Positions 31,989-40,366 of a DNA stretch of 45,833 nucleotides are shown one piece after another. The position numbers and the translations under genes are program-made. The notes under the pieces were generated by a model. It was not told where the DNA came from. It did not search any database and worked only from the letters and a program-made list of their open reading frames with translations. The first letter of the stretch is position 1; each line of letters opens with the position of its first letter. Source of the stretch: Candidatus Omnitrophota bacterium (GTDB lineage Bacteria; Omnitrophota; Gorgyraeia; Tantalellales; Tantalellaceae); NCBI GenBank assembly GCA_018813285.1, contig JAHJBY010000006.1:1-45833 (forward strand), in the 5' to 3' direction.

Positions 31989-33788
31989 ATGAAAAAAATA
32001 GACCGAATAAGAAATTTTTGCATTATCGCGCATATTGACCACGGTAAATCCACACTGGCCGACAGGATCATTCAGGCTACGGATGCTGTGGTGAGAAGGG
32101 ATTTTCGCGACCAGTTCCTGGACACTATGGACCTGGAAAGGGAACGCGGGATCACCATAAAATCCAGCGCGGTGAAAATAGAATATAAAGCGCAAGACGG
32201 TGAAGTGTATTATCTTAATTTGATCGATACGCCCGGACATGTTGATTTTACATATGAGGTGTCAAAATCTATTGCCGCCTGCGAAGGGGCGCTGATCCTT
32301 GTCGATGCCGTTCAGGGGGTCGAGGCCCAGACGATTGCCAATTTTTATCTCGCGCTTGAACATGATCTGGTGATTATTCCGATTATTAACAAAATTGACC
32401 TCGCGCGCGCGAGGATAGATGATATTAAACTCCAAATGATAGATGTTCTGGGCGCTGATGAAAATGATATTATCCTGGCCAGCGCGAAGGATGGTATAGG
32501 CATTCAAGAAATACTGGAGGCCGTGATTGCGCGCGTACCTCATCCTGTGGGCAGTCGGAGGGAACCCCTGCAGGCGTTGATATTTGATTCATCCTATGAC
32601 GTTTACCGCGGGGTTATAGTGTATGTCCGGATAGTGAACGGGCATATCAAAGCCGGCATACAAGTGGGAATGATGAACAGCGGAAGGCAGTACGAGGTGA
32701 AAGAAGTCGGTATTTTCACCCCGGAGGAAATGGTTGTCGATGAATTGAACTGTGGAGAAGTCGGTTACATAATCTGTAACATCAAGGATGCGAGCGAGGT
32801 AAAGATCGGTGATACAATCACCGATGCCAAAGTTCCGGCTGAGAAACCGCTACCCGGTTATAAACAAGTGAAACCTATGGTCTTTAGCGGCATCTATCCC
32901 GTTTCGAACGAGAATTATGTAGAACTCAAAGACGCAATGGAAAAACTCAGGCTTCAAGACTCATCATTCCTTTATGAAGCCGATACTTCAGCCGCGCTCG
33001 GTTTCGGTTTCAGGTGCGGTTTTCTCGGACTTTTGCATATGGAGATAATCCAGGAGCGCCTGGAAAGGGAGTTTGACCTGGATCTTATTTTAACATCACC
33101 AAGTGTGAATTATAAGATAAAGCTAACCAGCGGAAAAATTTACGATATAGATAACCCAACAAAATATCCCGACAGAGAAAAGATAGAATACGTGGAGGAG
33201 CCGTTCGTTTATTGCAACATATTCGCGCCGAGTGTTTCACTCGGCACGCTTATGAAGTTATGTGAAGGCAAAAGAGGGGAGTTTGTGAGCACGAAATATC
33301 TGGATCCCACAAGAGTGCAGTTAACATACAATATGCCGTTAGCTGAGATAGTTATAGATTTTTATGACAAAATAAAATCGTCAACTCAAGGCTATGGTTC
33401 GTTGGATTATGATTTTACAGGATATAGAAAAGCCGACATAGTAAAATTGGAGATATTAATAAATTCCGAGCTATGTGACGCGCTTTCATCCATAGTACAC
33501 AGGGAAAGGGCGCGTGAAAGAGGGATGGAATTGGCCAAAAAACTCAAAGAAACCATTCCCAAACATCTTTTTAAAATAGCTATACAGGCCGCCATCGGGG
33601 GAGCTATCATTGCGCGAGAGACGGTTGCGGCGTTGAAGAAGAACGTAACAAGTAAGTGCTACGGCGGAGATATAACACGGAAAAGAAAATTGTGGGACAA
33701 ACAAAAAGAAGGGAAGAAAAAAATGAGAAGAATAGGCAATGTTGATGTTCCGAAAGAAGCCTTCTTGAAAGCTATGAGGGTGGCATGA
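31989..33788 (+). CDS. lepA: Elongation factor 4 (LepA)
   Basis: A 599-residue ribosome-associated GTPase. G1 AHIDHGKST is at 14-22, G3 DTPGHVDF and G4 NKID follow. The LepA-specific C-terminus KCYGGDITRKRKLWDKQKEG with the RRIGNVDVPKEAF tail is intact, which separates it from EF-G. No strong ribosome site lies before the ATG. lepB overlaps by 4 nt, the classic lepA-lepB pair. Confidence 0.97.
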   Translation: MKKIDRIRNFCIIAHIDHGKSTLADRIIQATDAVVRRDFRDQFLDTMDLERERGITIKSSAVKIEYKAQDGEVYYLNLIDTPGHVDFTYEVSKSIAACEGALILVDAVQGVEAQTIANFYLALEHDLVIIPIINKIDLARARIDDIKLQMIDVLGADENDIILASAKDGIGIQEILEAVIARVPHPVGSRREPLQALIFDSSYDVYRGVIVYVRIVNGHIKAGIQVGMMNSGRQYEVKEVGIFTPEEMVVDELNCGEVGYIICNIKDASEVKIGDTITDAKVPAEKPLPGYKQVKPMVFSGIYPVSNENYVELKDAMEKLRLQDSSFLYEADTSAALGFGFRCGFLGLLHMEIIQERLEREFDLDLILTSPSVNYKIKLTSGKIYDIDNPTKYPDREKIEYVEEPFVYCNIFAPSVSLGTLMKLCEGKRGEFVSTKYLDPTRVQLTYNMPLAEIVIDFYDKIKSSTQGYGSLDYDFTGYRKADIVKLEILINSELCDALSSIVHRERARERGMELAKKLKETIPKHLFKIAIQAAIGGAIIARETVAALKKNVTSKCYGGDITRKRKLWDKQKEGKKKMRRIGNVDVPKEAFLKAMRVA

Positions 33789-34378
33789 AGTTTTCATCCG
33801 GCAAATGGCGATACTGGTGGGAGGAATGGATAAAACCGATATTGATAGCGGCCGTGTTGGCTTTGTTTATCCGAACATTCATTGTTCAGCCGTTCAAAAT
33901 TCCATCGAATTCAATGTATCCGACACTAAAACCCGGGGACAGGATATTTGTCAGCAAGTTTATATACGGGGCTAAAATACCTTTTACAGATCTTTCGTTA
34001 CCTCCCGTGCGGGATCCGGAGACAGGAGATATTGTCGTTTTTCTGTCGCCGATAGAAAAGAAAAAATATCTTGTTAAACGTTTCATTGCCTGCGGGGGAC
34101 AAAAAATAGAGATCAAAGACGGGAGTATTTTTATAGACGGCCGAAAGATAGAAGGCAGCCCGATGAACAAGCTCTTTTATTATAACCGGGGCAAATACGG
34201 TATGGAGGACGAGGTTATAACGGTTCCCGAAGGCCATTTTTATGTACTTGGTGATAACAGCGCGAACTCCATGGATTCCAGATACTGGGGGTTTGTTCCG
34301 GATAAGAATATGGCTGGAAAAGCATTTGTGATCCACTGGCCTATCCGAAGAATGCGCCTTCTTAGCGAGGGGGATTAG
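33785..34378 (+). CDS. lepB: Signal peptidase I
   Basis: A 197-residue membrane protease that removes signal peptides. One N-terminal transmembrane segment (about 16-35) is followed by the catalytic Ser43 in PSNSMYPTLKPGD and Lys98 in YLVKRFIA, and the GDNSANSMDSRYWG box near the end. Length suits single-anchor Gram-positive-like enzymes. It is coupled to lepA by ATGA. Confidence 0.96.
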   Translation: MKFSSGKWRYWWEEWIKPILIAAVLALFIRTFIVQPFKIPSNSMYPTLKPGDRIFVSKFIYGAKIPFTDLSLPPVRDPETGDIVVFLSPIEKKKYLVKRFIACGGQKIEIKDGSIFIDGRKIEGSPMNKLFYYNRGKYGMEDEVITVPEGHFYVLGDNSANSMDSRYWGFVPDKNMAGKAFVIHWPIRRMRLLSEGD

Positions 34379-34411
34379 ACTGAAACATTTAAATGTCAGG
34401 CACGGTGAAAG

Positions 34412-34948
34412 ATGAACTGGGCAAACAGATTAACTATAACCAGGATAGTATTCGTTCCGGTGTTCATATTGTCCATACTGTATCATCGGCTCGATATCGC
34501 GTTCGTAATATTTCTTGTCGCCGCGATAACTGATGGGTTGGACGGGTATATAGCGAGAACGCGGAATGAGAAAACTCGCTTTGGGGCTGTTTTAGATCCG
34601 ATAGCCGATAAACTTCTTGTAGGTAGCGCGTTTATCTGTTTAAGCATAGTGACCGGGCTCCCGGAATACTTGAAAATGCCCACATATGTTCCGCTTGTGG
34701 TTATCAGCAGGGACGTCATCATACTTATCGGCGCGCTCGTCATATATCTTTTGGCGGGAAAAATAGATATCAAGCCTACGGTGCTGGGTAAGCTTACCAC
34801 TGTTTTTCAGATGTCGACGATCATATTGGTGCTACTGCGTTTTCATTATTCCAGTTGGATGTGGAATATAGCTGTTGTATTCACCGTGATCTCCGGTCTG
34901 GATTATCTTAGAATAGGCGCGAAGCAGGTAAATGAAAAAGCACATTGA
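34412..34948 (+). CDS. pgsA: CDP-diacylglycerol-glycerol-3-phosphate 3-phosphatidyltransferase
   Basis: A membrane CDP-alcohol phosphatidyltransferase of 178 residues making phosphatidylglycerol phosphate. The signature reads Asp41, Asp44-Gly45, Ala48-Arg49, Gly58, Asp62 and Asp66 within DGLDGYIART...GAVLDPIADK. Four or more hydrophobic segments are visible. MNWANRLTITRIV is the usual PgsA N-terminus. A 12-bp palindrome ACATTTAAATGT (34385-34396) lies just before. It overlaps der by 17 nt. Confidence 0.93.
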   Translation: MNWANRLTITRIVFVPVFILSILYHRLDIAFVIFLVAAITDGLDGYIARTRNEKTRFGAVLDPIADKLLVGSAFICLSIVTGLPEYLKMPTYVPLVVISRDVIILIGALVIYLLAGKIDIKPTVLGKLTTVFQMSTIILVLLRFHYSSWMWNIAVVFTVISGLDYLRIGAKQVNEKAH

Positions 34949-36281
34949 TATCATTCCATCTGTATGTATCGTCGGCAGACCCAATGTTGGGAAGTCCTCC
35001 TTATTTAATCATCTGCTCGGGCGCAGAAAAGCGGTTGTAATAGAGGAGTCCGGCACAACGCGTGACAGGGTTTCCGCCGTGGTGAACATAAATGACCATC
35101 GCTTCAAAATAGTCGATACAGGTGGATATCTGCCGGGTGATATAGACGAAATTTCAGGCAAGGTTAAGAAACAGATATACAGGGCAGTAGAAGAAGCCTC
35201 CCTTGTGATCATGGTTACGGATGCTATCGACGGTATTATGCCGGCTGATCGTCAGGTAGCGGAAGTATTGAGAAAATCCGGCCAGACAGTCATTCTTGCG
35301 GTGAACAAAGCTGATAATAAGAAATTCGAGAATGAGGCAGTTGAATTTTATGCTCTCGGTTTTGGCGATCCGACCAGCATTTCATGTCTCCACGGCAAGG
35401 GTTTTAAAGATCTAAAAAAACGGATTATCGCCTCATCGGTTAGTCTATTGAAACATTCCAGGGAAAGTGAACCGGAGGCCATGAAGATCGCGGTAGTTGG
35501 AAGGCCGAACGTTGGGAAATCCTCATTTGTTAATTATCTCCTCAAAAAAGAACGTGTTATTGTAAGTAGCATCCCGGGGACCACGAGGGATTCCATAGAT
35601 TCCGAGTTCACTTATGACGGTGATGAGTATATTCTGGTTGATACCGCGGGTATTCGTCACAAACGGAAGATAAAAAGTGTAGTGGATACTTTCAGCATAA
35701 TGCGCTCAAAGGAGTCCATCAAAAGAGCTGATGTGGTAATGCTGCTACTTGACGCGGCAGATGGTATGACCAATGACGATTCCGGGATACTGGATTTTAT
35801 CGAGGAAAACGGAAAGGCGTGTCTTGTGCTTGTTAACAAATGGGATCTCGCCAGGGAAGTGGATGGTGTTACGGCGGAAGAATATGAGAGGCAGATTGTT
35901 TACGCTTCCCCGCGTCTCAGAATTTTCCCCATGTTGTTCACCTCAGCCGCATCCGGCAAAGGTGTTCTTAAAAGCCTTTCGGTTGCCAGGGTGCTTAACG
36001 CGAATTTAGATCTCAAGACGCCAACGCCTCTATTAAACGGGTTGTTCAAGGAAAATGATCCTTCGCGCGTGCCGATCCCGCGTAGAAAGAAGAGGCCAAA
36101 CTTTTTATACATAACGCAAACCTCATGCCGGCCGATAGAGTTCAGCTATTTTATAAATGATCCACAGGCAGTTCTTTCGGCGCATCTCAATTTTATTGAA
36201 AATGTGCTCAGAGATAATTTGTCATTGAAAGGAATAGCGATAAAGATCAAATTGAAACGGTCAAGAAAGGGGAAGAGGTAA
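34932..36281 (+). CDS. der: GTPase Der (EngA), 50S ribosome assembly
   Basis: A 449-residue protein with two tandem GTPase domains, unique to Der: G1 GRPNVGKSS at 15-23 and again at 190-198; DTGG and DTAG G3 motifs; NKAD and NKWD G4 motifs. A C-terminal KH-like domain follows (about 360-449). It is required for large-subunit assembly. The gene starts inside pgsA, and its TAA stop overlaps the plsY ATG by one base. Confidence 0.97.
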   Translation: MKKHIDIIPSVCIVGRPNVGKSSLFNHLLGRRKAVVIEESGTTRDRVSAVVNINDHRFKIVDTGGYLPGDIDEISGKVKKQIYRAVEEASLVIMVTDAIDGIMPADRQVAEVLRKSGQTVILAVNKADNKKFENEAVEFYALGFGDPTSISCLHGKGFKDLKKRIIASSVSLLKHSRESEPEAMKIAVVGRPNVGKSSFVNYLLKKERVIVSSIPGTTRDSIDSEFTYDGDEYILVDTAGIRHKRKIKSVVDTFSIMRSKESIKRADVVMLLLDAADGMTNDDSGILDFIEENGKACLVLVNKWDLAREVDGVTAEEYERQIVYASPRLRIFPMLFTSAASGKGVLKSLSVARVLNANLDLKTPTPLLNGLFKENDPSRVPIPRRKKRPNFLYITQTSCRPIEFSYFINDPQAVLSAHLNFIENVLRDNLSLKGIAIKIKLKRSRKGKR

Positions 36282-36889
36282 TGATGTATTTTACGGGTGG
36301 GCTTATTGCCGCGTATTTTTTAGGTTCCATTCCGACCGCTTATGTTTTCGGCAAACTCTTAAAAAAGATAGACATCAGGGAATATGGAAGCGGCAATGTG
36401 GGGGCTACCAATGTTTTCAGGACTGTGGGAAAGATACCCGGGATCATAGTTCTTTTGCTGGATTTTTTGAAAGGTTTGGCTGCGGTTACACTGATCCCGA
36501 TAATCCTTGCGAAAATTTCACCTACGGTGACTGAATATTCTTTTCTCTACATTTTTCTTGGCGCGGCGGTTATTGCCGGCCACGTATGGACTGCATTCCT
36601 GCGTTTTAAGGGAGGCAAAGGTGTTGCCACGACTGCCGGTGTCATGGCGGGATTATCCCCGTGGCTGTTACTCGCGTCTTTTATAGTTTGGGTAATAGTT
36701 TTCAGTGTTACGAAATATGTCTCACTTGCATCGATCATTGCCGCGACCTCGCTTCCGATATTTGCCGTTATTGCCGGGGAAAACTTCTATTTCATAGTCT
36801 TCTGTGCGGTCCTATGTATTGTGGGAGTTTTCGGCCACAGATCAAACATAAGACGCCTTATCCTCGGGGAAGAAAAAAAGATTCTGTAA
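36281..36889 (+). CDS. plsY: Acyl-phosphate:glycerol-3-phosphate acyltransferase
   Basis: A multi-span membrane enzyme, 202 residues, using acyl phosphate to acylate glycerol-3-phosphate. GSIPTAYVFGKLL, GSGNVGATNVFRT, FKGGKGVATTAG and GHRSNIRRL are the conserved PlsY blocks. AGAGG precedes two adjacent ATGs (36281 and 36284). Its substrate is made by gpsA, found 0.9 kb downstream, with an unrelated small transcription unit between them. Confidence 0.95.
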   Translation: MMYFTGGLIAAYFLGSIPTAYVFGKLLKKIDIREYGSGNVGATNVFRTVGKIPGIIVLLLDFLKGLAAVTLIPIILAKISPTVTEYSFLYIFLGAAVIAGHVWTAFLRFKGGKGVATTAGVMAGLSPWLLLASFIVWVIVFSVTKYVSLASIIAATSLPIFAVIAGENFYFIVFCAVLCIVGVFGHRSNIRRLILGEEKKIL

Positions 36890-36915
36890 ACAATAAAAAA
36901 GTCAGAAAAAGTCCC

Positions 36916-36943
36916 TTGATTTAGTTCTAAATTCCTGTATAAT
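36916..36943 (+). promoter_or_regulatory. Candidate promoter for the unknown two-gene unit
   Basis: TTGATT (36916-36921) and a perfect TATAAT (36938-36943) are 16 bp apart, with TG directly before the -10. The start would be near 36950, giving a leader of about 78 nt to ATG 37028. Confidence 0.6.
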
Positions 36944-37027
36944 TGAACTTGTTAGATGCACAGAAAGCTATGTTGTATGGTGATCTTTGTAAGAACTTTT
37001 AAAAAGTCGATAATTTGAGGTGCCGAA

Positions 37028-37393
37028 ATGAAGGAATTGGTTTACAAAACAGTGGATGGGACGCGGCCTCGGAAAAAAGAGGTTTCGATCGAGGAGATCG
37101 AAGACCGCAGACAAATGCGTGTTACGAAAAAGTGGACGTGCAAATATTTTGTAAAATCATGCCAAAGATTTTCGCCCGGAGAAAATATCCAAAGATGGTT
37201 GACTGCAAATCAGCATCGCAAGAGCAGCGTGAAAAATTGCTATGTTCTTCGTCATATGGATTCTTGTACGGGGGATGTGAAGATCGTATGTAAGGTTATT
37301 GGTGAATTTTTTGTTGTTAACGGTTTGACCGTCATGAAAATTCTGTACGCAAATTCATTGAGAGTTCATATGACGCGGGTCAAACAAGGATAG
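37028..37393 (+). CDS. Hypothetical basic protein, 121 residues
   Basis: I do not recognise it. It is strongly basic (many Lys and Arg, RPRKK near residue 15) with five cysteines (38, 45, 71, 80, 88), no signal peptide, and a hydrophobic stretch near 93-107 (EFFVVNGLTVMKILYA), probably beta-rich core rather than membrane. GAGGTG lies 5 nt before the ATG, a TATAAT promoter is upstream and a strong terminator lies downstream, so it appears to be a real expressed unit. A 38-codon frame follows 9 nt after its stop. An overlapping frame (37015-37293) is also open but has no better ribosome site. Confidence 0.6.
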   Translation: MKELVYKTVDGTRPRKKEVSIEEIEDRRQMRVTKKWTCKYFVKSCQRFSPGENIQRWLTANQHRKSSVKNCYVLRHMDSCTGDVKIVCKVIGEFFVVNGLTVMKILYANSLRVHMTRVKQG

Positions 37394-37402
37394 AGGCAGA
37401 TC

Positions 37403-37519
37403 ATGCATGTCGAACACGGAGAAAATTTAATACACTTTGCCATGGTGGTTGTGGCTTTGGTTAAGCTTGGGTTGATCAAGTGCCAACTGTCAATGTGCGA
37501 GTTATTGAAACACAAATAA
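37403..37519 (+). CDS. Possible 38-residue small membrane-type peptide
   Basis: The frame begins MHVEHGENLIHFAMVVVALV and ends CELLKHK. It starts 9 nt after the 121-residue gene, with GAGG 6 nt before the ATG. Residues 9-25 form a hydrophobic segment long enough to sit in a membrane, with charged ends. It may be a small partner of the upstream protein. Short frames arise by chance, so confidence is limited. Confidence 0.4.
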   Translation: MHVEHGENLIHFAMVVVALVKLGLIKCQLSMCELLKHK

Positions 37520-37567
37520 TAACCAATTTACCTCCAAGAAGAGGAATGGTGTGTAGCCGTTCCGGAG

Positions 37568-37602
37568 TCGGGGACAGACGTATTCTGTCCCCGATTTTTT
37601 TT
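37568..37602 (+). terminator. Strong intrinsic terminator
   Basis: TCGGGGACAG (37568-37577) pairs perfectly with CTGTCCCCGA (37585-37594) over a 7-nt loop, followed at once by eight T (37595-37602). It ends the unit started at about 36950. The GGGGACAG word is also a dispersed motif in this genome (compare 10270-10300, opposite strand). Confidence 0.9.
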
Positions 37603-37626
37603 ATGTGCGCCCGGCAGGGCGCACAT
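37603..37626. repeat. Perfect 10-bp hairpin after the terminator
   Basis: ATGTGCGCCC and GGGCGCACAT pair around GGCA, starting right after the terminator T-run. No T-run follows on the plus strand. The next 110 nt up to gpsA are AT-rich and hold a possible weak promoter (TTGACT at 37707) but nothing else I can name. Confidence 0.7.
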
Positions 37627-37747
37627 ACTTGGGAGTTAAAGAATTCACCTCATTAAAGGATTTTCATCACGATTTGCCGTTAGAAACGCATCCCCGACCT
37701 ATTATATTGACTCACAATATTATATATGTTAAACTTTGGACATTATC

Positions 37748-38728
37748 ATGAGCAAAGTAGCTGTTATAGGTGATGGTGGATGGGGGACGGCTCTGGCAAT
37801 GTCCTTGTATTCCGGAGGTGTGGATACGGTTTTATGGAGTTATTCCCCTGAATATGCCGAATTTTTAAAGAAAAACCGAGAAAATGTAAAGTTTTTGAAG
37901 GGGATAAAAATTCCCGAGGGTTTAAAGATAACCGCGGATGAGGCGGAGGTTATTGGAGCCGATGTTGCTCTTTTTGTGGCTCCATGTGAGTATTTGCGGG
38001 AGGTCGCGGAGCGGTTTTCAGGGGCTAAATTCGGCTGTATTATCAGCGCGACCAAAGGGATCGAGAATATAACGCTTGAGAGGCCCTCGGAAATGTTATC
38101 AGGGATTTTCCCGAAGGTGCCGATAGGGGTCTTGTCGGGTCCCAGCATTTCTCTTGAAGTGGCGAAAAAATTTCCTACTACTGTAGTTTTCGCGGCTGAA
38201 CATGGGTGGAATAAAAAAGTTCAAAAATTATTTAACACAAAGAGTTTCCGTGTGTATACTGCAAGCGATGTTATTGGTGTGGAACTGGGTGGTGCTTTGA
38301 AAAATGTGATCGCTATCGCCGCGGGTGTTTCCGACGGCATGGGCTTCGGGACCAATACGAAAGCGGCGCTTTTGACAAGAGGATTAGCGGAGATCATCAG
38401 GCTGGGTGTTGCCGCCGGAGCCAGAAAAGAGACATTCAGCGGACTGTCGGGGATCGGAGACCTGGCAACCACATGCATGAGTCCGCATAGCAGGAACCGC
38501 TGGTTTGGTGCCGAAATAGGAAAAGGAAGAAAGCCGGAGGAAGTCTTGCGTGAAACGGAAAAGGTAGTCGAAGGTGTTGCTACTTCCCGATCGGCATATG
38601 AACTCGCGGCAACATATTCCGTGGATATGCCTATAACACGGAAGGTATACGAGATCATATATCAAAACAAGGATCCGCGTTCGGCTGTCGAAGAATTGAT
38701 GACGCGCGATCCGAAAGATGAAGATTAG
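37748..38728 (+). CDS. gpsA: Glycerol-3-phosphate dehydrogenase [NAD(P)+]
   Basis: Reduces dihydroxyacetone phosphate to glycerol-3-phosphate for phospholipid synthesis, 326 residues. The N-terminal Rossmann motif is VIGDGGWGTALA; SATKGIE, SGPSISLEVA, the active-site GGALKNVIAIAAG, GLSGIGDLATTC and the R-N-R region (HSRNRWFG) follow in order. ATG 37748 is preferred; a TTG at 37736 is in frame but less likely. The first glycine motif reads GDGGWG rather than the more common GAGxWG. Confidence 0.95.
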   Translation: MSKVAVIGDGGWGTALAMSLYSGGVDTVLWSYSPEYAEFLKKNRENVKFLKGIKIPEGLKITADEAEVIGADVALFVAPCEYLREVAERFSGAKFGCIISATKGIENITLERPSEMLSGIFPKVPIGVLSGPSISLEVAKKFPTTVVFAAEHGWNKKVQKLFNTKSFRVYTASDVIGVELGGALKNVIAIAAGVSDGMGFGTNTKAALLTRGLAEIIRLGVAAGARKETFSGLSGIGDLATTCMSPHSRNRWFGAEIGKGRKPEEVLRETEKVVEGVATSRSAYELAATYSVDMPITRKVYEIIYQNKDPRSAVEELMTRDPKDED

Positions 38729-38776
38729 AGACGAAAAGTAAAAGGGCCCGTCGATCTTAATTCGCGGGTTCCATGT

Positions 38777-38854
38777 CGGGATGTGGCGCAGTCTGGATAG
38801 CGTACTTGTCTGGGGGACAAGGGGCCGCCGGTTCGAATCCGGCCATCCCGACCA
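38777..38854 (+). tRNA. tRNA-Pro (anticodon GGG), CCA encoded
   Basis: Acceptor stem CGGGATG/CATCCCG, anticodon stem CTTGT/ACAAG with loop CTGGGGG (anticodon GGG, G37), and T-arm GCCGG-TTCGAAT-CCGGC all fold without mismatch. Discriminator A38851 is followed by an encoded CCA (38852-38854). It reads CCC and CCU proline codons. Confidence 0.95.
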
Positions 38855-38992
38855 GGTATTAATAGTCTCGGGGCAAAATAGTCAATGGTCGATAGCCCAT
38901 AGTCGTTAAGGCGTGAGGATAGAGGCGAGAGGCAAGAAAAAAGGGGCAGAGGGCCAGGGTCAGGAGTACATGTGTCGTGTGTTCATGAATAC

Positions 38993-39020
38993 ACAATACG
39001 CGATACTCGATACGCAATAC
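38993..39020. repeat. Four 7-bp units (GCAATAC family) before hom
   Basis: ACAATAC, GCGATAC, TCGATAC and GCAATAC in direct succession, ending 15 nt before hom. The GCAATAC unit also lies before hisF and hisI. The rest of the tRNA-hom spacer (38855-38992) is purine-rich and shows no gene or terminator. Confidence 0.75.
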
Positions 39021-39035
39021 TAAACAGGAGCCGTT

Positions 39036-40337
39036 ATGCGATCAATCAACATAGGTTTGATAGGAGCCGGGACGATCGGCATCGGGGTCATTGATTCGGT
39101 TATAAAGAATGGCGGGCTTATCGCGGAAAGGACAGGGGTGCTTCCGGTGATAAGAAGTGTTTGCGACACGAACGCGAGCGTTCTTAAAAATATTATCGGT
39201 ATTGACAACCTTATCAAAACTACCAGTGCTGATGCGATCATCGGGGATAAAGAGATCGACATAGTCGTTGAGCTCATAGGTGGGGTTTACCCGGCGAAGG
39301 AGATAGTCCTCGCGGCTTTGACTAATCGAAAACATGTCGTAACAGCCAATAAGGCGCTTCTTTCGGAGCACTGGAAGGAAATATTCACGGTAGCTTCTAA
39401 AAATAGCGTATTTGTCGGTTTTGAAGCCAGTGTCGGAGGCGGCATACCTGTAATACGCGTTATTCGTGAGAGTTTTGTATCTAACAACCTTGAGATTATT
39501 TATGGCATTCTGAACGGCACCACTAATTTTGTGCTTACCATGATGGCTAAACATGATCATTCGTTCGATAAGGCGCTCTCCATTGCGCAAAAGAAGGGTT
39601 TTGCCGAAAGTGATCCACGGATGGATATCAGCGGTAGGGATTCAGCGCATAAATTGACTATTCTTTCACTCCTGGGTTTCGGTGTCAGCGTGATCCCTGA
39701 TGATATTTATACCGAAGGTATCGAAGCTATAACCCCTCAGGATATTCGCTATGCGGAAGAATGGGGATACAGCATAAAACTTCTGGCGATCGCAAAAAAT
39801 ACCCGGAAGGGTCTGCAATTAAGAGTTCACCCGACCCTGATCCCGTCGCGTCATCTTTTGGCGGGTGTCAACGGAGAAAACAATGCTGTATACATAAAAG
39901 GTGATTTTGTCGGTGAATCGCTTTTTTACGGAAAGGGGGCCGGCGCGGATCCCACGGCGAGCTCGGTTATGAGCGATATTGTTGAAATCGCGAAGCATGT
40001 AGTCTGTTGCGGTAAAGAACATTCTGTTCCCGGAGAATTACCTCATGATTTCGTAACGTCAGACATTGTCAACATAAAGGAACTCATTTTGCCGTACTAT
40101 CTCAGATTTTCCGTTATAGATAAACCGGGTGTCCTTTCCGGAATATCGTCCGTTCTTTCGGAGAACGACATAAGTATTGCCAGTATGTCTCAGGAGGAAA
40201 GGAAGGTAGGCGAGACCGTTCCGGTGATAATGTTGACCCATAAAGCTTGTGAGGGCAATATGAGGAAAGCGATCGAGGCGATCGACAAAATGGATTTTGT
40301 GATGGATAAAACAATGGTCATCCGGGTTGAAATGTAA
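39036..40337 (+). CDS. hom: Homoserine dehydrogenase with ACT domain
   Basis: Reduces aspartate semialdehyde to homoserine, the branch point to threonine and methionine. The 433-residue product has the NAD(P) motif GLIGAGTIGIGV (7-18), GILNGTTNFVLT, and the catalytic DPRMDISGRDSAHKL. Residues 350-433 form an ACT domain, the usual site of threonine feedback. ACAGGAG precedes the ATG. It is monofunctional; the aspartokinase is a separate gene further on. Confidence 0.96.
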   Translation: MRSINIGLIGAGTIGIGVIDSVIKNGGLIAERTGVLPVIRSVCDTNASVLKNIIGIDNLIKTTSADAIIGDKEIDIVVELIGGVYPAKEIVLAALTNRKHVVTANKALLSEHWKEIFTVASKNSVFVGFEASVGGGIPVIRVIRESFVSNNLEIIYGILNGTTNFVLTMMAKHDHSFDKALSIAQKKGFAESDPRMDISGRDSAHKLTILSLLGFGVSVIPDDIYTEGIEAITPQDIRYAEEWGYSIKLLAIAKNTRKGLQLRVHPTLIPSRHLLAGVNGENNAVYIKGDFVGESLFYGKGAGADPTASSVMSDIVEIAKHVVCCGKEHSVPGELPHDFVTSDIVNIKELILPYYLRFSVIDKPGVLSGISSVLSENDISIASMSQEERKVGETVPVIMLTHKACEGNMRKAIEAIDKMDFVMDKTMVIRVEM

Positions 40338-40366
40338 TACTGCCGTTACTCAGGCGGGGAGGAAAA

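Noticed and set aside
37015-37293. Alternative frame overlapping the 121-residue hypothetical gene
   Set aside because: The 37028 frame is longer and better placed relative to GAGGTG; the other is rich in Cys and Arg in a way typical of an out-of-frame reading.
38777-38992. tRNA-Pro as an integration site for a mobile island
   Set aside because: No integrase, no duplicated tRNA 3' end, and core genes continue on both sides.
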